Source: Kappaphycus alvarezii (Eukaryota > Rhodophyta > Florideophyceae > Gigartinales > Solieriaceae). Taken from it: a stretch of 64,000 bases of DNA. Shown here in pieces: positions 31,870 through 43,430 of the stretch (within the stretch, counting starts at the first letter, position 1; each line of letters starts with the position of its first letter). Made by a program: the position numbers and the translations under genes. The notes under the pieces are model-generated. The model was not told the DNA's origin. It was given only the letters and a program-made list of their open reading frames with translations, and ran no database searches. The stretch lies in contig NADL03000552.1 of assembly GCA_002205965.3 (NCBI GenBank), positions 275,596 to 339,595 on the forward strand, given 5' to 3'.

Positions 31870-32140
31870 GAGAACCTAGCACTTCCCGTAACACATCATA
31901 AGTACCCATGTACTCCACTTACATATCTGCGGTTGGGCCACAATTGTCAGTCCCTTCCTGCAAAGAGTAGAACTCATCTGAATCCCTCCCAACTGCGTCT
32001 CTGGCCAGGACCACCTGGGAAGACCAGCCCATTCATTCTCTTCCTCCATGTGCCCCGTTTTGGCATTCAAATCGACATCCATTGACTCCTCATTCCCCTT
32101 TTCTTCCACCTGGGTTTTTTCTTCTTACCCTTATTAGTCC
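31870..32140 (-). pseudogene. LTR-B U3 acidic protein relic, copy 5
   Basis: Minus-strand frames contain an acidic piece (VEEKGNEESMDVDLN, then MEEENEWAG) and, near 31870-31970, YMGTYDVLREVLGSHLAD followed by EDIQE and a stop, equivalent to the MDILEELFGSDLE end. A frameshift separates the parts. Confidence 0.4.
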
Positions 32141-33439
32141 TCTGCCTTCTCTGTTTCCACTCTATAGACCGGATTGGATGCTACCCACTCATCGAAGCAA
32201 TATCGATAATATATGTGCAGGAGGAGCTTCTGATAAACATATCCGCCTTACAACAAGCAGTCGCAGATTTGCATCCTTTCGTGCAAAAAAGGCATTGTTG
32301 ATTCATTATGTGGCTATAGCGGGATAGTCTGATAAGAATCCAAAGTTCAGTACAGGTGCCTAGATTTTGTTTTCGAGAGAAAATTTCACAGGTGGCGAAA
32401 AGCTTTCACTCCATTTGAGAGACCCATGTCCCTCTACACGGCTGTTGCTACACTGCTTTCAGGTAGAAGACCTCCTCAACGGCTTGTTACAGGAAGAACA
32501 TGGCTCTCGATTGAAATTTTACTCAGAAAGTCGGTTGAATGCGATTGCCACAATTTCTCCCATCGGGGCATAGAAGACTGGTATTCTTGTAGCTCACTAG
32601 ATGAAGAAAATCGCAGCGATGGCGAATACAAAGTTCAAACTCGATGGAGAGGCATCGGAGAACTCACTTGGACCGAATCGAACCTTCTTCCAATAAATTC
32701 CCCAGTTACTGCTTTTAATTATATATTGTAATAAATGGCCCAGAATCTTTTCGAAAAAGCGCGTAACCTTCGATATTTGAGAGAGGGTAGTGAAGCACTT
32801 GATGTATGTCGTAAAGTCCGAAGAACGGAACTGGTTTATAAGATCATTATATGATCTAATTGACATTGGCCTTACCGATCAATACTATGCAGTCAACATG
32901 TTTGACAGTTTGACAGCACCGCAAAGTTCTGCTTGTCATGCGGCTGGCGTCGAGTAATCTTAAATTCACATTCGCGTTTTCAGTTAAGCACCTCCGAAAA
33001 ATTCAATGAACATCAACCTTTTTCGCCCACCGACTACACCGTATTCTGCGGCGGATGGTGACGAAAGAAGTTCTATAGCTTTCAAAAGTTACTCGTAAAT
33101 GACGATGATATAACCGTCGTCATTGTTGCACATTGGTTATTCTATTTTACTGTTAAAAACGTCTTTCTGACTAGCTATTAGTTAAGCATCATGCTATATA
33201 CAGTAAGTTTATGATTAAGAAATACTTAATTTGTCACGATTGAAATATTTAGCACTTTATCTCGAGATACACTGATATAGATGTAGATGCTCATAAAAAT
33301 GTAAAAACCTGGATTCGCCTTATCTTTTCTCAAGCATCCAATGCATTCGGTCGCACTCGCCGATAGTTTCTATCCCCTGTAACATCAACTTTGCAATCAA
33401 GCTTCATCTTAAATCATCAAATAGAGTAGCACATCCTTT
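32141..33439. other. Decayed DNA, no gene recognised
   Basis: Short frames only; a plus-strand frame at 32426-32731 has no domain. The right part should include the 3' end of the old copia element, but no LTR could be identified. Confidence 0.3.
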
Positions 33440-35232
33440 TATGCTTTCTAGTCTTGATCACATTAATGCGCTTGAGGTTCTTTGCCATTATATCAGCAAC
33501 CATATTATCTGTCGATACGAAAGTTAGCTCCAAGCATATCCCTTTTTGGATATGTTTCATGAGTAGCTGGAATTTGATATCTACATGTTTAGTAGGCTCA
33601 GAAACTGTCGAATTATAGGCATCCTTGATGCACGCAGCTTTGTTTTCACCGATAGAAATTATTGTAGATCTGATCCACCTTACAGTGAGGTAGAACTATC
33701 TTTCAAATAACTTAATCTTTCTTCCTGTAACATAGCTCCTCTAAGTAAAAGGCAATAACGATAAGCACACAAGAACTCTGAGCAGAAATGCTCTGTTGCC
33801 TCGAGCGCCAGATGCAGAGGCCACCTAAAACTGAAATCAGTAACCACTAATTGATTTCGGATCAGGTTTTTTGCCCCCATTCTGCGTCGGAAAATCGACT
33901 ACAATACATCTTTCTCTATAGCAGTACCTAGTGCCAAGTGTCCTTTTGCCCTCCAAATAGCTTCGAATATGTTCTTCCGCCCTCCAAAGTAGCTCTGTCG
34001 GACTATGCGTGAATGAAGCAAAATACTGCACAGAATACGGATATATGGCCTTTCCATATTTGCTAGATGGATTGAAACCCCAAATAACTGTTTATAGAGG
34101 ATTGAATTTGACAAAAAATCTACTCCAACACAATTCAAGTTTAATTCCGCTGGGATGGGTATAGCTAAAGGTTTATACTCAGCCATCCCAAATTGCTTCA
34201 ACAAGCCATCAATCATTAGTTGATTGTAAAATCTGACCTCACTTCTCCTGACTTCCATATTAGTTCAATAAAAATTGTCAATCATTGTCAGATTTGTATC
34301 TCGAAATGACTCCTGGAATATAGGATGAATCTGCTTATTGAAGACTGTACGCTCCTAAATAGGAAAAGTTCGTGGATAAGTAAATCTTAAAATAAAAAAC
34401 GATTCTAGTAATCACTATGTACAACTCTGAGTCTGCTGTGCTTTTTTAAAGGCCTATTGCTCGTAAACGTTTGTCGAGTTGAACGTTTCATTACCTAAAT
34501 GCTTAATGTAAACCTTTTGGTCGCATTTTTAGCCGGGATAAATAGTACTCACCCAATTAACTTTGAAACATCCGGCCATTATGCTTACCGGCTTTCTTGA
34601 GCAGTGCATTCATGAATGCATTTTTGACGTCTATCATTGATATAAAACGACCATAGTGGACTGATATGGGTAGAATATGGCAAAATATAATTTACTTAGT
34701 GATGGAAGAGAATAATAGCTTAAATCCACCCCTGGCATCTGCAGAAACCTCTTTGCTACCAACTATCTTTTACATCTAGTCAAGTTACACTTGCCATACT
34801 TCTTCAAATCAAATACCAACCTGGCACGACTGAACTTATTATCTGCGCCTACCTTAGCTAAGCCCCACGCATCCAATTTCTTTAAAGATTTCAACTCGGA
34901 ATGCGTTGCTTTCAACCAATTCTTAGCGTTAATTTTTAAGAACATCTTCAAATGAAATAAGTAATCATTTCTCTTCACTAGTAGTTTGCAATAGTAAATG
35001 TTTTCGCCCATACCCGAACTGTAAGGGTGGTCTCCATTTGTAGTACGTGCGCTAAAACACCCATTAGAATAGAATATCAATGCATACATACCCCCTACTA
35101 CTGCTACATCTTCTTTCGCAATATAACGCAATGTTATCAGTCTAGCTTGGCTCGTTGGCCCTATTGTTGTGTTGATGCTTGTTTTCGATATATTTCTCAG
35201 CGATCACACAATAATTACCTTCTTGATCAATG
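33440..35232 (-). pseudogene. Old copia element: RT and RNase H half
   Basis: Minus-strand pieces in order from right to left: NWLKATHSELKSLKKLDAW (RT start, about 34940), SMIDVKNAFMNALL (about 34640), LLKQFGMAEYKPLAIPIP (about 34190), FASFTHSPTELLWRAEEHI (about 34010) and, near 33660-33440, NKAACIKDAY, TKHVDIKFQLLMKHIQKG and VSTDNMVADIMAKNL. This is the standard copia RT to RNase H order with many shifts. Integrase of the same element lies beyond the gypsy insertion at 42580-43430. Confidence 0.7.
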
Positions 35233-35237
35233 GTCTT

Positions 35238-35950
35238 TGATGTGCGCAAATTCGCACACGAAAAAAATCTACATGAGAACCATATTTGTATAGTGTCGGA
35301 ATTGGGAAGATATTTTTACAGTTTTTGAATTTGCAAGATATTTTTAATTTGGGTGAGTGTGGCAAGTTCATCGGTTGATTTTTTTTTATTTTAGGACACG
35401 CTGTCATAGTAGATGTCAGTACAGTTCCAGGTTTTGGGTGATACTACGAGTGACTCTGAAAGGTGTATATAATGGCCACATCAATTCCCACCCCTGGCCG
35501 ATGGGTGGCTGGCATAGGTATGGCACCTAGATATTTACGTTGAGGAAATATCTTTCTAATAGTCTCTCTGGTTCACACGATTCCCGTGAATACATTTTAT
35601 GGTTATTAGTATGTTTGAGATTTTGGGTAGCCAAAAGTCTATATAAGCGAGTAAACTGCTTCCTTTAGTGGAGGTGAAGCAAGTTGGCAGACAACTTCAA
35701 GCCCAGTCCCAAATAGTTAGGAAGTTGAGAGTCAACTTCAGACCCAAGAAGAATTTATTTTACGCTAGTCACTAAGCATAGGTGGTAGACCCTGCCCCTT
35801 CCATACTTGCTTGTAGCCCATTCAACTGTCTTCCCTATCCACTCCTTTTGTTCGTTCAACTATACCACGGTAGCACTTTTGTCGCTTGCAACACCTCCTT
35901 CTTGGGGTAATTGGTTCTGAGATCTCTTCCCCTGCTGATTTATCCCTACA
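35238..35950 (+). repeat. 5' LTR (LTR-A) of the gypsy element
   Basis: Starts TGATGTGCGC and ends ATCCCTACA. Contains the CTATATAAG box at about 35640, followed by the R/U5 block that is shared with LTR-B. The solo LTR at 11618-12330 is a close relative. Confidence 0.9.
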
Positions 35951-35970
35951 TTTGGTACTCTTGTGGAGGG
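35951..35970 (+). other. Putative primer-binding site of the gypsy element
   Basis: TTTGGTACTCTTGTGGAGG directly follows the 5' LTR. TGG close to the LTR end is the expected complement of a tRNA CCA tail. The gypsy fragment left of 44131 has a related TTTGTTAACTTGTGTAGG in the same place. The tRNA is not identified. Confidence 0.4.
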
Positions 35971-36036
35971 GTTGCACCCGAGGTAATCGAGTGTGAAGTA
36001 TTAGGTCCACTTGCAGTTTGATTTTTTTTTTTTTTT

Positions 36037-36960
36037 GCAGCAATGGATCTAATGCTGCTCGTATATCTCAGGGAGCAAGAATGAAGACGTTGAAGAGTTT
36101 CTTTACACATATGTTAATGTTTTAATGCGAGAAAAGAGCGATGAGAGAAGGCCGCAAGTATCTTCGCCTATCTTTCTGGTGACGCAAAAAGCAAATACAA
36201 AGCTAAGTTTATTGACGGGTGGTCCCTTAATGGGAGTGGGCGCAACTTCGGTGAGGTATGTGAGTGGCTTGTGAGAGAATATGCTAAGGAGGTGGAACCA
36301 GATGAGATGATTCGTACCGCCATAGAGGCCCGGCTCAACTTCGACGATTTGTTAAGCTCATTGGTATACTTGTGTGATCTCTATGAAAAGGCGGGTTCAA
36401 CGCCCAAGCCAAGTACGGAATGCTGCGTAAGGCGGCGATGGGGATAAGCGGCTCTCCGATTTCCTCCTCATCAAGGGCCCTCACACTTTTAATGAACTGA
36501 AGGGTACCATAGTAGAATTTGTCAAAAATTCGGAGACGTTTCAGTCACTGAGTGAGTACCGAGGGAAACCCGTACATCGATGCTCGTACATCCTGAAAAG
36601 AATTATCAAAGGCCGGCTACTAGTGCAGCAGCATTGGAATCTGTCAGGAGCGATGTCAAAAACTTGGAAGAAAGGTTGGAAACCCGATTCGATAATCGAC
36701 TTGACATGATAACCTCGCAGTTGGAAAGCCTTACTCTTACCATTAAGAAGAACTAATCTGGGGCCCCTAAGGCCGCAGAAGTCTGTTCCTACTGTCACAA
36801 GCCTGGACACTTTGCAAATAGGTGTCCTGATAATCCACATAGAAACACTCGTTGTGGAAAGTGCGGTGTAGGCATCATGAAAGTAACTGCTGGTCTAAAG
36901 ACAACAGAAGAGCAAATTTATCGGAGCGAGGAGTGAGTCAGGACCAGAGATGAAAATCTT
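36037..36960 (+). pseudogene. Gypsy gag with two CCHC zinc knuckles
   Basis: Capsid-like sequence is spread over several frames (SIFAYLSGDAKSKY-like and GPHTFNELKGTIVEFVKN pieces). Near 36784-36825 is CSYCHKPGHFANRC, a perfect CX2CX4HX4C knuckle. A second, CGKCGVG then HHESNC after a frameshift, lies near 36853-36893. The related capsid piece in the fragment at 43850-44121 (SNNEDVEEFFTYM) supports assignment. Multiple frameshifts make it non-functional. Confidence 0.75.
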
Positions 36961-36981
36961 ACAAAACAGAAGGATCAAAGG

Positions 36982-38041
36982 TTGACGGATGCCGGTAACG
37001 TATCCATCGCTGAAGAAATCAGTCAAGTCAATGTGACTAAAAGGGATGGGGAAGGGAACATTTTATCGAAAAAACCTAGGCTAGATTATGGAATGCTGGA
37101 GCATATCCCAGCACCTGTACCTCCTCGAACCAAGAGGCTGATCAAGTTGTTCCAGGAGTGGGAAACACTTCGGCCAAGAAGACGAAAAAGAGTAAGAAAT
37201 TTAAGAGTATCCCGAAGGACGTACTAGAATATGTGAAGAAGTACAATTTGGTGGCTGAGCTTGCATCGGCCCCAACTGGGATAACGTTTGGTCAACTTTT
37301 GAGGGGCGACGCAGAGGATGCGAGAAAAGAACTCAAAAAAATTATCAGGTCTAATAAGTCCGCTAAGGGTAAGAAACTGTTTCTTCAATCGGCCTCGACA
37401 GCACCAAGACGTCTTAAGCTGGTACCAGTCAAAGTATTGGGAATGAAAACCCAAGCTCTTTTCGATTCGGGCGCTGTTCCAAACCTCATTTCAGAAACTT
37501 TGGTGACAGATCTAGGTCTTGAAATTATTCCAACTACTCGAAAATAACTGTGGCGGATGGAACCGTCTCAAAATGCATGGGCACTGTTGACAAGGTTTCC
37601 GTGTTCTTTGGGGACTCTAAAGTTGATGTAGACTTTCTTGTCATGATCTCCCTTTCGATGCAATCATTGGCTGCCCTACCATGGAAAGACTAGGGACCTG
37701 CATTGACTTGGGCAACCAAATCGTTTCAGTTATATTGACGGCAGAACCGTGAAGATGCCCCTGGATTTCGACAAAAGCACACATCCGGAAGATTTAAGAA
37801 ACGGACAGTGAAGATTTCACTTCTAGCTATGACAGCGAAGATTCCGAACCAACTAACACTTTCGGAAGTGGAGAAGGGTACGCTCGGGGGAATGAACATG
37901 GCATGGGATGATTATGATTCTGGGTTTGAAACAGATGAAGACTGGAATTCTAGGGTAGGTTTGACACCTGAATGTGTTTCTTTTTGCGATAATATCGAAT
38001 CAAAGGACGGAATTCGGAGCATGAAAGAAGATTACAATTGA
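36982..38041 (+). pseudogene. Gypsy protease and flanking linker
   Basis: Reading through two frames: a Lys-rich linker (KKTKKSKKFKSIPKD), then VKVLGMKTQALFDSGAVPN, where DSGA at about 37464-37475 is the retropepsin active-site triad with its following Ala. FLVMISLSMQSLAALPW-like sequence follows. A second acidic linker (DDYDSGFETDEDWNS) lies at 37895-37950 before RT. Frame shifts occur at about 37545 and 37790. Confidence 0.7.
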
Positions 38042-38221
38042 AAGGAACAAGAATATATCGAATTCCATATCTGAAGATGTGAGCACGCCGGAAGAGGTCC
38101 TTCAAAATTTGGAGGTGAGGATCAAGAAGACCAGCGCCAAATGGCAGAAATTCAAGAAAAAGTACAGCACCTTCCAGCCCCGCCTCATGAAAATATCCGA
38201 CATTAACATCTTCCGAAGTAA

Positions 38222-39410
38222 TTGCATGGAGCTTCCGATCTAAGACAAGCAAGTGTACCGGTCACTCACTCATTTGAACTTACCGATACTCAACCAATTT
38301 ACCACAGGCCTAGACGTCAACCGCCAAAATATGACCAATTTATCTCAGAGAATGTTACAAGTATGCTGGAAAATGATATTATTCGGCCAGTTTCATCCCC
38401 ATGGTCATTTCCAGTTGTGTAGCACCAAAGAAGGATGGAAAACTTCGCTTTTGCGTCGATTACCGACAACTGAACCAGAGAATGATACCCGATCGATTTC
38501 CGATTCCAAATATGGAGGAAATCCTCGAGGACTTGAAGGACGGGAGATACTTCACCTCAATTGATCTTTACACTGGTTATTGGCAGATTCCATTGGATGA
38601 AAAATGTAAGGAAAAACAACTTTTACCAGCAAAGCCGGTACATTCAGGTTCGAAGTGATGCCTTTTGGTCTCATGAACCCCAGCTACATTCCAAAGAATG
38701 ATGAACGAGGTTTTGAAAGGACTTCCATTTGCAAGAGTTTATATCGATGATGTGGTAATATTCTCAAAAAAACTTGGATCAGCACATATCGCATGTCAAT
38801 AAAGTGGTGGAGAAGATATAGGCATACAGCCTGAAAATTAAGTTGAGCAAATGCTTCTTTGCGAAAACTTCTATCCAATTACTCGGTCATATCGTCGATC
38901 AAGAGGGAATTAGAGTGGATCCAGAGAAAACGAAAAAAATCAAGTTGGCACCAAGGCCCGCTTCAAAACGGAGGTTCGAAGCTTCTTAGGACTGGTCTCA
39001 TATTACAGAAGATTTATCAAAGATTTCGCAAAGACTGCAGCACTATTACATGCCAGCACTACCAAGAACGGAAAATTTCATTGGAACAAGGAAATGCAAA
39101 CTGCATTTGAGGAGCTTAAAGATAAGCTATGTGTCCCCCAGTGCTCATGTATCCAGATTTCAAGAGACCATTTGTTGTGGAGACAGATGCCTCAGAACGG
39201 TCTTTGGGTGCCGTTTTGTCCCAAAAAGATGAAAACGGAAGACTACACCCGGTTCAATTCGCAAGTCGCACTCTGAATGATGCGGAAAAGAGATACTCAG
39301 TCTGCGAAAAGAAGCGTCTCTTTCCAAAAGAAAGATGTACATCACCGTTTGGCCCGATGGCTCGACATTTTCGCAGAATATCGGTTTGAAATTGTTGTAT
39401 AGGCCCGGAA
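38222..39410 (+). pseudogene. Gypsy reverse transcriptase and RNase H
   Basis: RT begins with YHRPRRQPPKYDQF and MLENDIIRPVSSPWSFPVV, then DGKLRFCVDYRQLNQRMIP, YFTSIDLYTGYWQIPLDE and the catalytic YIDD at 38740-38751. RNase H starts near 39129 with FVVETDASERSLGAVLSQKD and HPVQFASRTLNDAEKRYS. All gypsy landmarks are present in order, but the frame changes repeatedly (near 38420, 38640, 38780, 39120). Confidence 0.85.
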
Positions 39411-40764
39411 GCAATAATCAGCCTGCCGATTACCTATCCCGCTTGAGGGATACACTGAGTCCAAATGAAAAAGCTTCCGAGGTAATCGTCGGAGTTGTCG
39501 AGGTGCAGGTGCAGAGCAATAACGAGTACGAAAGTAAACTTCACGGACTAATTAAATTACTTGATGTACTAGAAATGAGAAAGGTTGATCTGGAACACCA
39601 AAATTGGGTACGCAGGAACCATAAGACTTTTACATTGTGGAATGGGAAACTCTTCCGAAAAACAAAAGCCGGTCCTCGACTGGTGGCCCCTATGAAAAAA
39701 GGATGAAGATCTTGAGGACTTTTCATGATGAGTTAGGGCATTGGGATCTCTAAACAACCTAAAAGTTCATTATGGAGAGATTATGGTGGCCCAGTATCCA
39801 TAAGGACGTCTATAATTTCGTGTAAAGCTGCGACAACTGTCAAAAATTCACTCCGATACGAAAGTATAAGACACTTCTAAGCTTTCCAGTTTCCGGTCTC
39901 TTTGAAACCCTCTGAATTGACTTTGCGGGCCCATTCAAGGAAACCTCTTCCGGAACACAATATCTCCTATAGGGGTGGAACACCTTACTGGATTGGCAAT
40001 AGCAGTTGCACTTGAAGAGGCCAATGCTGAAGTGGTCCTAAGATTCATCGAAAAAGAAATAATTGAACCGTTTGGTCTCCCAAAAAGGATCATCTCGGAT
40101 AACGCCCTTGTTTTACTACAACTTCACTGCTTCGTTTCTTGGAGGAAAAGGCATTCAGCTACACAGTTCTTGCATACCTCCTATGTCAGACGGGAAAGCG
40201 GAGAGGATGGTTTGGAACCATCAAACGAGCAATATCGAAAACTATGTCGGAGAATGAAATCCAGTGGAAGAAGCCCTACCAAAAGTATTATACGACTATC
40301 GTCGAAAAGAGGAAGAAGTGGACGCTCACCATTCGAGCTAATGTACGGGAGGGCTCCTAGAATGTTGCAGAGAGACATGGAAACAAATATTACCGATGAA
40401 GAAAGTAGAGAAGTCGAACTACTGGCCACCGAAGGCTGGAGATCACTCCGCGCGCTAACACAGACAAGGAAAAAGGATGCAGAGCCTCAGTCCAAACTTT
40501 TCAGTCGGCTCTAAAGTACTTGTAGCACACGGAAAAGCAATGCAACAGGCTGTGAAGTGGCCGGCCTTCCAAACAAAGTACTCGAACCCTTGCATCGTCA
40601 CGGAGGAAAGAACCCGCATTATAAGCTCTGTTCAAGCTCAGGGAAGAGATCAAGGAGGGCCATCCATGCACGTCGTCTGGCCCTTACATCAGAGGCCTGA
40701 AGAATTCCTTCTCACACAGGACTATGCGCAACCACGGGCATACTCATCTTTAACTATAGAATGA
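39411..40764 (+). pseudogene. Gypsy integrase
   Basis: The tether region includes YRPGSNNQPADYLSRL. The zinc domain shows HDELGH near 39727 and CDNC near 39832. The core has IDFAGPF near 39920, IISDN near 40092 and SDGKAERM near 40182, supplying D, D and E in different frames. The last frame (40477-40764) has FSVGSKVLVAHGKA and a WPAFQTKYSNPC-type C-terminal domain. Its TGA at 40762-40764 overlaps the ATG of the next ORF. Confidence 0.8.
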
Positions 40765-41366
40765 TTCCTATGGGAGGAAAAAGGGCCTGGGAATGGATCA
40801 TCTCGATTACGCGGGACTACTACGATCTCCACGTAATCATCCATTTCTACATTAAAATATGCCTATGTTTTCGTACGTTGAACGGACCATTGCTACCTCA
40901 AGAAGATTTCCGACTATTAATCAGAGTTCTATTCTCATTCCAAAACGGAAGGTTCACGGAAGCAGGTCCAGAGTTTGTGGAAGTCATATATCATTACTCT
41001 ATAGGAAGGTATGGAATGGTAGCTATCGGAGACTTGTCGCAAACATATCTGAACATTGTCCGTCCGATTTACGTATTTCTCAAGAACAACCAAGATGTGC
41101 GACTGAGAGGTTACAGCTTGCCCCCTGATATGGAATATCGACTGGTCCCGTATCCTCTATGGGAACCTTACGTTGCTCCGCTCAGAAACACAACCTCAGC
41201 TGAAGACCAAGATCCTCCCGAGACCGTGATGATGATACGAGCTGGACCATCAAGTGATCGGGCGGATCATCGAAGAGGGCAAGGCGTCGGGAGCAGCGAG
41301 GAAGATCGCCAAGAAGATCGCCTCAAACACCGCCTAGTCTCCCAGGGGGAAACTATGCATCCTTAA
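40761..41366 (+). CDS. Gypsy accessory ORF 1, first of two tandem homologues
   Basis: The ATG at 40761 overlaps the integrase stop as ATGA. The frame is 201 codons. Residues about 12-130 align without gaps to the next ORF, about one residue in three identical by eye: ICLCFRTLNG against ICMCFQTIHG, RVLFSF against RVFFSF, SIGRYG against TFGRFG, LVPYPLWEPY against LLPYPYSEPY. The C-terminal 60 residues are hydrophilic and may be out of frame. There is no signal peptide or clear membrane helix, so it does not look like an envelope glycoprotein. Unlike the pol genes before it, this ORF is uninterrupted. Function unknown. Confidence 0.7.
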   Translation: MIPMGGKRAWEWIISITRDYYDLHVIIHFYIKICLCFRTLNGPLLPQEDFRLLIRVLFSFQNGRFTEAGPEFVEVIYHYSIGRYGMVAIGDLSQTYLNIVRPIYVFLKNNQDVRLRGYSLPPDMEYRLVPYPLWEPYVAPLRNTTSAEDQDPPETVMMIRAGPSSDRADHRRGQGVGSSEEDRQEDRLKHRLVSQGETMHP

Positions 41367-41845
41367 TTATTGGACGGCTACCAATTAGACGTTGGCTTCG
41401 CGAAATGACAGAAGACCCTCGAGAAGCAGAAGTAATTTCCTTTTTTGCCATTAGTATTTGCATGTGCTTCCAGACCATTCACGGGGCGCACCTTACTCGT
41501 GAGGACTCAGTCCTTATGTTGCGAGTTTTTTTCTCCTTCAGATACCCGTTTCTGGACCCGTTGCCAGAAAAGTTTGCATACTACGTTTATTACCTCACAT
41601 TTGGAAGGTTTGGAGAAGTGAAACGGGAGGAGCTCATTAGAGAACACTATGAAACCATACGCCGAATCTACGAAACTCTTGACCAAGGAGATGAGCCGGT
41701 CATCGCACGGTACACACTCTCTCATCATATTGGAAATGAGCTACTACCATATCCTTACAGTGAACCCTATACTCTCCCTGATGAATGGATAGAACTCCCA
41801 CAAGAACAACAAGAGCATGAGGACGAGCCGGGACGTTCGTCTTGA
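41258..41845 (+). CDS. Gypsy accessory ORF 2, second tandem homologue
   Basis: The first ATG is at 41405 and the stop TGA at 41843-41845, but the frame is open from 41258. Its upstream part encodes an arginine/serine-rich stretch (KRARRREQRGRSPRRS) that looks like a nuclear-localisation or RNA-binding segment. The body repeats the accessory ORF 1 domain: ISICMCFQTIHG, LRVFFSFRYPF, LTFGRFG, RRIYETL, LLPYPYSEPYTLP. The end is Glu/Gln-rich. A frameshift near 41258 could join both ORFs into one protein with two domains and a basic linker. It lies 10 bp before the 3' LTR. Confidence 0.65.
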   Translation, partial: SGGSSKRARRREQRGRSPRRSPQTPPSLPGGNYASLIIGRLPIRRWLREMTEDPREAEVISFFAISICMCFQTIHGAHLTREDSVLMLRVFFSFRYPFLDPLPEKFAYYVYYLTFGRFGEVKREELIREHYETIRRIYETLDQGDEPVIARYTLSHHIGNELLPYPYSEPYTLPDEWIELPQEQQEHEDEPGRSS

Positions 41846-41855
41846 GCGGAGGGCG

Positions 41856-42574
41856 TGATGTGCGCAAATTCGCACACGAAAAAATCTAGATGAGGACCAT
41901 AATTGTATACAGTATTGGAACTGGGAAGATATTTTTACAGTTTTTGAATTTGCAAGATATTTTTAATTTGGGTGAGTGTGGCAAATTCATCGGTTGATTT
42001 TTTTATTTTAGGACACGCTGTCATAGTGATGTCAGTACAGTTCTAGGTTGTGGGTGATACTACGAGTGACTCTGAAAGGTCTATATAATGGCCACACAAT
42101 TCCCACCCCTGGCCGATGGGTGGCTGGCATAGGTATGGCACCTAGATATTTACGTTGAGGAAATATCTTCTCATAGTCTGTCTGGTTCGCACGATTCCCG
42201 TGAATACATTTTATGGTTATTAGTATGTTTGTTTGAGAATTTTGAGGTAGCCAAAAGTCTATATAAGCCGAGTAAACTGCTTCATTTAGTGGAGGTGAAG
42301 CAAGTTGGCAGACAACTTCAAGCCCAGTCTCAAATAGCTAGGAAGTTGAGAGTCAACTTCAGACCCAAGAAGAATTTATTTTACGCTAGTCACTAAGCAT
42401 AGGTGGTAGACCCTGCCCCTTCCATACTTGCTTGTAGCCCATTCAACTGTCTTCCCTATCCACTCCTTTCTGTTCGTTCAAATATACCACGGTAGCACTT
42501 TTGTCGCTTGCAACACCTTCTTCTTGGGGTAATTGGTTCTGAGGATCTCTTCCCCTGCCCATTTATCCCTAACA
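41856..42574 (+). repeat. 3' LTR (LTR-A) of the gypsy element
   Basis: Starts TGATGTGCGC, ends CCCTAACA and is followed by the GTCTT duplication. A purine-rich GAGCGGAGGG just upstream is the probable polypurine tract. Confidence 0.9.
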
Positions 42575-42579
42575 GTCTT

Positions 42580-43430
42580 ACTATTCTTGCTTGTACGGTC
42601 TCGTCTCCATGTAATAAAAAAACTTCAAGCACTGGTCATGCCTCTGACTGTACAGCAAAATAAATTATTTTTTCGCTTGTCTTGTTTTCGCTCACCAAGG
42701 CCTCTTTAGAGGTATTATACTTTGCTTCGTAAATCCTGTGGCCGTTTGCCATTAGTAATCTATATGCGTCCACTTGTAATATATTGTAAGCAGTGTTCAT
42801 AGCCAGAGTTAAACTTGCAGTGGCGCATCGATTCAGTTTTGTGAACAAACTACTGGAATTCGAACTCACATGGATGTCTGATGTCGGGATTCCGTGTAGT
42901 AATGGCCTTGGAGGGTGAACAGTCAAGCTTATATCTTCGCGAAACTAGTTGACTTCGAATAAAGCAGGCAGTATTCACTTCGTCTACATACGAGTAAACC
43001 CCGTTTTTTCTTGTGCTTAGAAGCATTGCTCGTGCCATATCCATGAGTATTCGATTTTAGCTCTCTTCTCGCTGGTTTGTCACTGGTGATTAAGCCTTTG
43101 CCACCAATGGAATACCGTTTTCTATTTGTGCCATTTCTAAAATATATGGGCAATTTAATACTTGCTATCATCGGGCCAAGTCCATTGGACTGTGCTACGG
43201 TTGATACATGCAAGGGTAAAAACTCCATTGAAAAATTCTTCAATTGCTGTTTCATGTTGGTCTTTGCGGTAGGTCTCTCAATACTTTATTGCAGGAAAAG
43301 CACCATTGAATAACCGCTGTTTTCATCAAATAAGGTCACAAAGTACTTTGACTTACCCAGCGAGTCGGTCCTTGTTCGACCTACCACGTTACTGTAAACA
43401 TGCTTGATGTTGCGCGTAAAACCCCTTTCT
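42580..43430 (-). pseudogene. Old copia element: integrase half
   Basis: Minus-strand pieces: NVVGRTRTDSLGKSKYFVTL then FDENSGYSMVLFLQ near 43410-43310 (integrase core with its first catalytic Asp region), and MDMARAMLL near 43044 followed by VDEVNTACFIRSQL and a KLNRCATASLTL piece. This is the copia integrase C-terminal series that precedes RT. The RT continues on the other side of the gypsy insertion at 35232, so one element was split by the GTCTT insertion. Confidence 0.65.

Larger units (their letters stand above)
35233..42579 (+). mobile_element. Complete, decayed gypsy element with GTCTT target duplication
   Basis: Two LTRs of 713 and 719 bp bound a 7.3-kb element (35238-42574) flanked by GTCTT at 35233-35237 and 42575-42579. 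Internal order is gag, protease, RT, RNase H, integrase, then two accessory ORFs, so this is the Ty3/gypsy arrangement with extra genes in the env position. Coding regions carry many frameshifts, so the copy is defective, yet its LTRs are very similar to each other. It is inserted into an old antisense copia polyprotein, whose halves flank it. Confidence 0.92.

Noticed and set aside
35951-35985. tRNA gene next to the gypsy LTR
   Set aside because: The sequence resembles a tRNA 3' complement (primer-binding site) only; no cloverleaf or internal promoter boxes.
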